Assembly: GCA_905211645.1 (NCBI GenBank)
Contig: CAJMBK010000013.1
Span: 1 to 10,231, forward strand
Length of the DNA: 10,231 nt
Direction of reading: 5' to 3'
DNA from: an uncultured Caryophanales bacterium
Lineage (GTDB): Bacteria; Bacillota_I; Bacilli_A; RFN20; CAG-288
The notes beneath the pieces are model-generated. The model did not search any database. It had not been told where the DNA came from and saw only the letters and a list, made by a program, of their open reading frames with translations. Positions within the stretch are counted from its first letter, which is position 1; each line of letters starts with the position of its first letter. This document shows, piece by piece, positions 6,375 to 10,231 of this stretch. Both the position numbers and the translations under genes were made by a program.

Positions 6375-7224
6375 ATTTTGCACCATCTTTTTTAATTACG
6401 CTGATGAATGTTTTAAACATAATTTTTGTATCAAACCAAAGAGAACGGTGTTTGATGTAGTAAAGTTCCATATTACTTCTTGTGAAGTAATCAGTATTTG
6501 AACGACCATGACTTGCCCAGTATGATGTTAAACCAGGTTTAACGAATAATAGGACATCGACATTTTTACCATACTTTGTTAACTCTTCTGTGATGATTGG
6601 TCTTGGTCCAACAAAGGACATGTCACCTTTTAAGATGTTGATAAGTTGTGGTAATTCATCAAGTGATGATTTTCTTAAAAACTTACCAAACTTGGTAATT
6701 CTTGGGTCGTTATCAAGTTTATATGTTTTCTTGAATTCAGCATATTCTTCTTTTGTTAATTGTTCTGATAAAGGTCTGTTATCGAGTTTCATTGATCTGA
6801 ATTTATAAAGGTTAAATATCTTTTTACCCTTACCGATTCTTGGGTGTTTATAAAATACAGGACCTTTAGAATCAGCTTTAACCATTATGGCAATAATAGC
6901 CATTGGGATGAAAAGCAAAATTAGCATGAAAAGTGACAAACAGATATCAAAAAATCTTTTTAAGAAGTGATAGAGCCTTTTAGGTTTGTAATAGATTGAT
7001 TTATCAATTAAAGCTTGAATACTTTGGATTTCTAAAGTTCCAGATGCACTATCAACAATCTTAGCAAAATTGGCGTACTGAGTGTAAGAGAGTCCAGATG
7101 AGCTTGTGGTGTTATTATCTTGTCTTAGTTTTGTTAAACAGACAATTCCATTGACCACTCTTAAACTTTCTACGTTTCTTTTTAGTTCCTCTTTCCTAGT
7201 TTTCCTAGATATTCGCATGTTCAT
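6373..7224 (-). CDS. Initiating sugar-phosphate (phosphoglycosyl) transferase
   Basis: A 283-residue membrane enzyme of the bacterial sugar transferase family (PglC/WbaP-like). It moves a sugar-1-phosphate from a nucleotide sugar to undecaprenyl phosphate, the first step of lipid-linked glycan assembly at the inner leaflet. One membrane segment spans about 93-116 (proline at 107). The cytosolic core contains YKFRSM (140-145), the catalytic Asp189-Glu190 pair in SLDELPQ, and MSFVGPRP (202-209). The segment after PGLT reads SYWASHGRS instead of the usual GLWQVSGR. Residues 1-85 are an extension that lacks the extra membrane helices of full WbaP and that I do not recognise. An ATG at 7224 is preferred; the TTG at 7233 lies upstream of the predicted transcription start, and an ATG at 7218 is also possible. 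No Shine-Dalgarno sequence is present. The donor sugar cannot be read from sequence. Confidence 0.85.
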   Translation of the reverse strand: MNMRISRKTRKEELKRNVESLRVVNGIVCLTKLRQDNNTTSSSGLSYTQYANFAKIVDSASGTLEIQSIQALIDKSIYYKPKRLYHFLKRFFDICLSLFMLILLFIPMAIIAIMVKADSKGPVFYKHPRIGKGKKIFNLYKFRSMKLDNRPLSEQLTKEEYAEFKKTYKLDNDPRITKFGKFLRKSSLDELPQLINILKGDMSFVGPRPIITEELTKYGKNVDVLLFVKPGLTSYWASHGRSNTDYFTRSNMELYYIKHRSLWFDTKIMFKTFISVIKKDGAK

Positions 7225-7234
7225 AATTGCCAAA

Positions 7235-7243
7235 ATTATAGCA
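7235..7243 (-). promoter_or_regulatory. Extended -10 promoter of the sugar transferase gene
   Basis: On the minus strand TGCTATAAT (7243 to 7235) is a perfect extended -10 element. It predicts transcription starting near 7228, about four bases before the ATG at 7224. No purine-rich ribosome-binding site fits into so short a leader. Confidence 0.6.
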
Positions 7244-7263
7244 AAAGAAATATATGAAAAGTT

Positions 7264-7269
7264 TATAAT
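7264..7269 (+). promoter_or_regulatory. -10 box of rmlB-like gene
   Basis: A perfect TATAAT ends six bases before the GTG start codon at 7276, so transcription would begin at or next to the start codon. There is no good -35 box; the expected position adjoins the -10 element of the divergent transferase gene. Confidence 0.55.
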
Positions 7270-7275
7270 TAAGTT

Positions 7276-8229
7276 GTGAATATACTTGTTTGTGGTGGCG
7301 CTGGTTTTATCGGTTCCAATTATTTGAATTATGTAGTTAATAAAAATGTAAATAATAATTATGTTTGTTTGGATTTATTGACTATCGGTGGTTCATTAGA
7401 TAATTTAAGTAATGTATTAGGCAAATCTAATTTTTCTTTTGTAAAAGGTGATATTTGCGATGAAAGATTTGTCACAGAAATATGCGAGAAATATCACATT
7501 GATTTTATCATCAATTTTGCAGCAGAATCTCATGTCGATCGTTCGTTAGAAAATCCAAACTTATTTACTAAAACCAATGTGTTTGGTGTAGTAAATTTAT
7601 TAAATATCACAAATAAATTAAGAATTAAAAAGTTTATTCAAATTTCCACTGATGAAGTTTATGGTTCGTCAAATTTACTTGATTCAATTCCTTTTACAGA
7701 AGATTCAATATTGAATCCTTCTTCACCATATTCTGCAAGCAAAGCGAGTGCAGATATGTTTGTGTTAGCCTATAAAAAGAGCTTCAACTTAGATTGTAAA
7801 ATTCTTAGATTATCCAATCAATTTGGTTTAAACCAATATAAAGAAAAGTTTATTCCAACAATTTTAGATGCAATTAAACATAATAAAAAGATTCCAGTCT
7901 ATGGTAATGGAAACAATCTTAGAAACTGGATGTTTGTTGAAGATACAGTTAAGTTTATTGATTTAATTTTCAGCGATAAATCTGAAGAAACAATTTATAA
8001 CTTAGGAACAAAGTTTGAAATGAGAAACAATGATTTAGTCACTTTTTTCTGCAAAGAAAATGGATATGATTTAAGTAATGTTGAATTCATTGAAGACAGA
8101 AAAGGCCACGATTTCAGATACTTCATGGATTCATCAAAATTTGAAAAAACATTCAACGTAAAAATTAAGAATGATTACCTAGAAGAATTAATTTGGATGG
8201 CTAAAGTTGGGATCAATTTTATTTCTTAA
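7276..8229 (+). CDS. rfbB: dTDP-glucose 4,6-dehydratase (RmlB-like)
   Basis: A 317-residue short-chain dehydrogenase/reductase of the extended type. RmlB converts dTDP-glucose to dTDP-4-keto-6-deoxyglucose, the precursor of L-rhamnose and other deoxysugars. The NAD-binding GGAGFIG is at 7-13, STDEVYG (124-130) carries the Thr-Asp-Glu catalytic group of 4,6-dehydratases, and Tyr152-xxx-Lys156 is the SDR pair. RLSNQFGLNQYKEKFIP (178-194) and VYGNGNNLRNWMFVED (208-223) match the substrate-binding segments of RmlB. The protein is slightly shorter than the usual 330-360 residues. The GTG start is forced: the family begins a few residues before GGAGFIG, and no other start codon is available. No Shine-Dalgarno sequence precedes it. 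It is divergent from the sugar transferase gene, and its last 11 bases overlap the end of the flippase gene. RmlA, C and D are not in the window, and another NDP-sugar 4,6-dehydratase is the main alternative. Confidence 0.8.
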   Translation: MNILVCGGAGFIGSNYLNYVVNKNVNNNYVCLDLLTIGGSLDNLSNVLGKSNFSFVKGDICDERFVTEICEKYHIDFIINFAAESHVDRSLENPNLFTKTNVFGVVNLLNITNKLRIKKFIQISTDEVYGSSNLLDSIPFTEDSILNPSSPYSASKASADMFVLAYKKSFNLDCKILRLSNQFGLNQYKEKFIPTILDAIKHNKKIPVYGNGNNLRNWMFVEDTVKFIDLIFSDKSEETIYNLGTKFEMRNNDLVTFFCKENGYDLSNVEFIEDRKGHDFRYFMDSSKFEKTFNVKIKNDYLEELIWMAKVGINFIS

Positions 8230-8237
8230 TAATTGAT
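8212..8237. other. Weak inverted repeat over overlapping stop codons
   Basis: ATCAATT (8212-8218) pairs with AATTGAT (8231-8237) around a 12-base loop that contains both stop codons. It is the only hairpin between the convergent rmlB-like and flippase genes. It is entirely AT-rich and lacks long T tracts, so it is at best a weak bidirectional terminator. Confidence 0.25.
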
Positions 8238-9739
8238 TTAATCTTATTGAAAACTAATTTAACGTAGAAAACAAATAAATCTTCTCTAAGTAACATCAAT
8301 AAACCGAAATAGATACCACCACCGATTACAATTGAGAAAATAATTGTTAGAGCAGAATGTAAATGCGGTGAAACTAAACTGCAGAATAGATAAACAATAA
8401 TTGCCATTATTAAAGATGCAGTAAATGGCTTGGCTAATTTGTAGAAATACTCTTTGAAATTAATGAATTTTCTAGAGAATATCATATTTAAAACTGTAAC
8501 CATAGTTTCTGCAATGAGTGTTGCAAATGCCGCACCAGCGGCACCATATTTAGGAATTAATATGTAGTTTAAGCCTACATTTGAGAATGCAGCTATGAAT
8601 GAGAAAATAGTTGATAAGTTTCTTTGATTTGTAGGAATAAAGTAGCCAAAAATAAGAATTGACCCTGTTGAAATTGTGACTACATTCATGGAAAGAATGA
8701 TAGAAACAAGTATAGATTTTTGATATTCAATACCAAAGAATGCAGGAATGAATATGTTGGTAATTGAAATTAATCCAAAGGTACAAGGTAAACCTAAAAT
8801 AGCAACAATTCTTAATGCTTTTAATAATAAATCCTTCGCTTTTTCATAATTGTGAATCTTAAATAAATAAGAGAGTCTTGCAAGAAGAATTGGCGATAAG
8901 CAGTTAACAACGTTAGTTAAAACAGTTATAACTTTATTTGCTTGTTCATAATAACCAACTTCTGATTTTGTAGATAAAATGCCTATCATTGTCTTATCAA
9001 CTTGTGTGTATAAAGTGACTGCTATTGATGGGATGAAGTAGATAAATGATTTCTTTATACAGTAAACAATATTTGAAAATTTAATCTTAGAAAAGCTTAT
9101 GTAGTTAATGATGATTGTAATCATGAATACTGCTTGTAATATCTGGCAGCTAACCATGATTAAGACATATTTAGTTAAATCTGCTTGTGTCTTGACAAAG
9201 ATGAGAATAAGAATTAAAGAAAGAACTTTAATTAAGAAATTTCTTATGGATAAGTTTTTAAATTTCTCCAATCCTTGATAGGCAAAGGTGCTATCAATAC
9301 CAGCAGAAATAATATTTAGTGACATTAATAACATGATTGTCTTATTATCACTTCCAAATAAATTAGCAAATATTGATATGTAATAGAATGAAAGAACTCC
9401 AGCTAAGATGATAAATCTTGATAGGAATATTTCGGAGAATATCAGTGAATATTTGTTTTTATCATTTCGATGAACCGAGACTTCCTTTGTTCCATAGTCG
9501 GTGAAGCCGAAGGCCACAACCATGGTGAATATTGCAACGATAGAGTAGTAATATTCATAAGTACCAGTACCTACCGGAGTTAAAACTCTTGCAAGATAAG
9601 GTGCTGTAATTAAAGGAAATAAGGCATTTAAAACAGTGATAGTTGCATTGAAAATAGCGTTGATTTTGATGCTAGATTCCTTTTTAACTTGACTGACTCT
9701 ATTTAATGAAAGAGGAAAATCTTTTGTTCTAATTTTCAT
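8219..9739 (-). CDS. Wzx-type polysaccharide repeat-unit flippase
   Basis: A 506-residue polytopic membrane protein with roughly 12-14 hydrophobic segments, as in the polysaccharide biosynthesis (Wzx) branch of the MOP exporters. It is expected to flip undecaprenyl-pyrophosphate-linked repeat units to the outer face of the membrane. The segment after residue 25 (INAIFNATITVLNALFPLIT followed by APYLARVLTP) is the typical first helix and loop of Wzx proteins. The segments YGTKEVSVHRN-like after helix 2, KTMIGIL in the middle, and YGAAGAAFATLIAET near 400 are also typical of the family. The first 24 residues are a basic cytoplasmic tail. The ATG at 9739 lies seven bases after TATAAT with no Shine-Dalgarno sequence. 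It is convergent with the rmlB-like gene and overlaps it by 11 bases. Substrate cannot be inferred; a different lipid-linked glycan or teichuronic-acid-like polymer is possible. Confidence 0.85.
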   Translation of the reverse strand: MKIRTKDFPLSLNRVSQVKKESSIKINAIFNATITVLNALFPLITAPYLARVLTPVGTGTYEYYYSIVAIFTMVVAFGFTDYGTKEVSVHRNDKNKYSLIFSEIFLSRFIILAGVLSFYYISIFANLFGSDNKTIMLLMSLNIISAGIDSTFAYQGLEKFKNLSIRNFLIKVLSLILILIFVKTQADLTKYVLIMVSCQILQAVFMITIIINYISFSKIKFSNIVYCIKKSFIYFIPSIAVTLYTQVDKTMIGILSTKSEVGYYEQANKVITVLTNVVNCLSPILLARLSYLFKIHNYEKAKDLLLKALRIVAILGLPCTFGLISITNIFIPAFFGIEYQKSILVSIILSMNVVTISTGSILIFGYFIPTNQRNLSTIFSFIAAFSNVGLNYILIPKYGAAGAAFATLIAETMVTVLNMIFSRKFINFKEYFYKLAKPFTASLIMAIIVYLFCSLVSPHLHSALTIIFSIVIGGGIYFGLLMLLREDLFVFYVKLVFNKIKSIIKK

Positions 9740-9746
9740 ACGTGTA

Positions 9747-9752
9747 ATTATA
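9747..9752 (-). promoter_or_regulatory. -10 box of the flippase gene
   Basis: On the minus strand TATAAT (9752 to 9747) is followed by seven bases and then the ATG at 9739. Transcription is therefore predicted to begin at or one base before the start codon. The -35 region (around 9770-9776) matches TTGACA poorly. Confidence 0.55.
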
Positions 9753-9880
9753 ATAAAACCAATATATTTTTGTTTCTTGTAAAAACTAATGAGTGGTGAA
9801 CAACTTTATCTAAGGCAAAAATACTGCTTGATATTTTGTTCTTATAATTTAAGAATAACAGTACGTAGTTGTCGGTTCTA

Positions 9881-10117
9881 TCATTTGAATACCTTGCCTT
9901 CTTTATATACTAAAGTTTGGTAGACATCTACTTTTTTTGTTGGAATTTCATAAATATTACAATTTTCAAAACCACTACTTTTAAGCAGAATATTTACAAG
10001 AGAATATTCATTGTAAAAAATCAACTTAAAGAAGCAAATTTCGAAAAAATTCGAACCTAAAAAGTTACGAGAAAATACTTTTTTAATGTAATTTTTATAA
10101 ACTGGACAATTGTAGAT
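9881..10117 (-). pseudogene. Methyltransferase-like 3' gene remnant
   Basis: A minus-strand frame is open for 78 codons between a TAA at 10118-10120 and a TGA at 9881-9883, with no ATG, GTG or TTG start that would give a full domain. The translation reads like a protein C-terminus: YNEYSLVNILLKSSGFENC, then NIYEIPTKKVDVYQTL, then VYKEGKVFK before the stop. The order 'Leu-rich helix, SGFEN, strand, EIP' resembles the last helix and strand of class I SAM-dependent methyltransferases, which often occur in polysaccharide loci. The 5' part of such a gene is absent; the upstream sequence has stops in the same frame and nothing related in the others. It is most likely a 5'-truncated pseudogene. The family guess is tentative. 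It points the same way as the flippase gene, 141 bases upstream of its start. Confidence 0.45.
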
Positions 10118-10121
10118 TTAG

Positions 10122-10224
10122 TATAATTCCTGACTTTAGGCTAGAGGTATAAATTTCTAGTGTTAAAATCAAAAAATTAATCGAAATACAACTCGGCGTT
10201 CAAGATATTGTCCGCCGATTTTTT
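10122..10224 (+). ncRNA. Candidate small RNA or attenuated 5' leader
   Basis: TATAAT at 10122-10127 could start a transcript near 10134. That RNA would contain a small CTAGA...TCTAG hairpin (10141-10160) and end at the terminator at 10193-10224, a product of about 90 bases with no good open frame. The window ends a few bases later with GAGG, a possible ribosome-binding site. The element may thus be the leader of the next gene, with the terminator as an attenuator. No known riboswitch consensus was recognised, and no -35 box is obvious. Confidence 0.25.
10193..10224 (+). terminator. GC-rich rho-independent terminator
   Basis: TCGGCG (10193-10198) pairs with CGCCGA (10213-10218) across a 14-base loop, followed directly by six Ts (10219-10224, interrupted only by the G after the run). 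It stands out as the most GC-rich spot in an AT-rich region. No intact plus-strand gene lies upstream of it in the window. Confidence 0.55.
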
Positions 10225-10231
10225 GTTGAGG

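Noticed and set aside
6590..6808. Plus-strand open frame opposite the sugar transferase gene
   Set aside because: It is antisense to the catalytic DELPQ and VGPRP region, which is clearly the coding strand.
7225..7233. TTG at 7233 as start of the sugar transferase
   Set aside because: It falls between the -10 box and the predicted start of transcription, so it would not be in the mRNA. The ATG at 7224 fits better.
9837..9860. Inverted repeat TTCTTA-TAATT-TAAGAA as a terminator or operator
   Set aside because: It has no T tract on either strand, is entirely AT-rich and has no gene close enough to give it a role; chance is likely in this composition.
1..10231. CRISPR arrays, insertion sequences, tRNA or rRNA genes
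   Set aside because: No regularly spaced repeats, no transposase motifs with terminal inverted repeats, and no cloverleaf or rRNA-like conserved segments were seen on either strand.

Overview
The window is a strongly AT-rich stretch of bacterial chromosome. Leucine is mostly TTA, adenine and thymine dominate third positions, UGG is the tryptophan codon, and TAA, TAG and TGA would all act as stops. This fits a low-GC Bacillota (Bacilli-like) organism, or an Acholeplasma-like relative that keeps the standard code. No lineage marker is present, so the assignment is only general.

Left part (1-2450): a terminator-like hairpin at the edge, a short open frame that looks like a gene remnant, then a monocistronic 638-residue protein. 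It has an N-terminal winged-helix-like segment, an uncharacterised middle domain and a PD-(D/E)XK nuclease domain. Two terminator-like hairpins follow. Its codon choice is less TTA-biased than its neighbours, and the architecture suggests an orphan, possibly horizontally acquired, DNA-defence or restriction-like gene. This is the best candidate for an undescribed system.

Middle part (2570-4700): a P1B-type heavy-metal ATPase, probably exporting Zn/Cd/Pb. Its N-terminus is rich in His and Cys in place of an HMA domain. A TTGACA promoter precedes it, with an ArsR/SmtB-type operator just downstream, and a strong terminator ends the unit.

Right part (4700-9740): four genes of surface-polysaccharide biogenesis. 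They are a Wzz/YveK-like chain-length co-polymerase, an initiating phosphoglycosyl transferase, an RmlB-type dTDP-glucose 4,6-dehydratase and a Wzx-type flippase. Together they could start a glycan on undecaprenyl phosphate, supply a deoxysugar precursor, flip the lipid-linked unit and set chain length. Glycosyltransferases, a polymerase and the other Rml enzymes are not in the window. The genes alternate strands (+ - + -), so each must be transcribed alone. Three of them (the transferase, rmlB and the flippase genes) have a TATAAT box 6-10 bases before the start codon and no Shine-Dalgarno sequence, which predicts leaderless or nearly leaderless mRNAs. The wzz-like gene instead has a Shine-Dalgarno and a perfect 22-bp palindrome where its -35 box should be.

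Right edge (9740-10231): no intact gene. It holds a 78-codon start-less frame on the minus strand resembling a methyltransferase C-terminus. Next to it on the plus strand are a TATAAT box and a GC-rich terminator, with GAGG as the last bases of the window. This could be a small RNA or an attenuated leader of the next gene.
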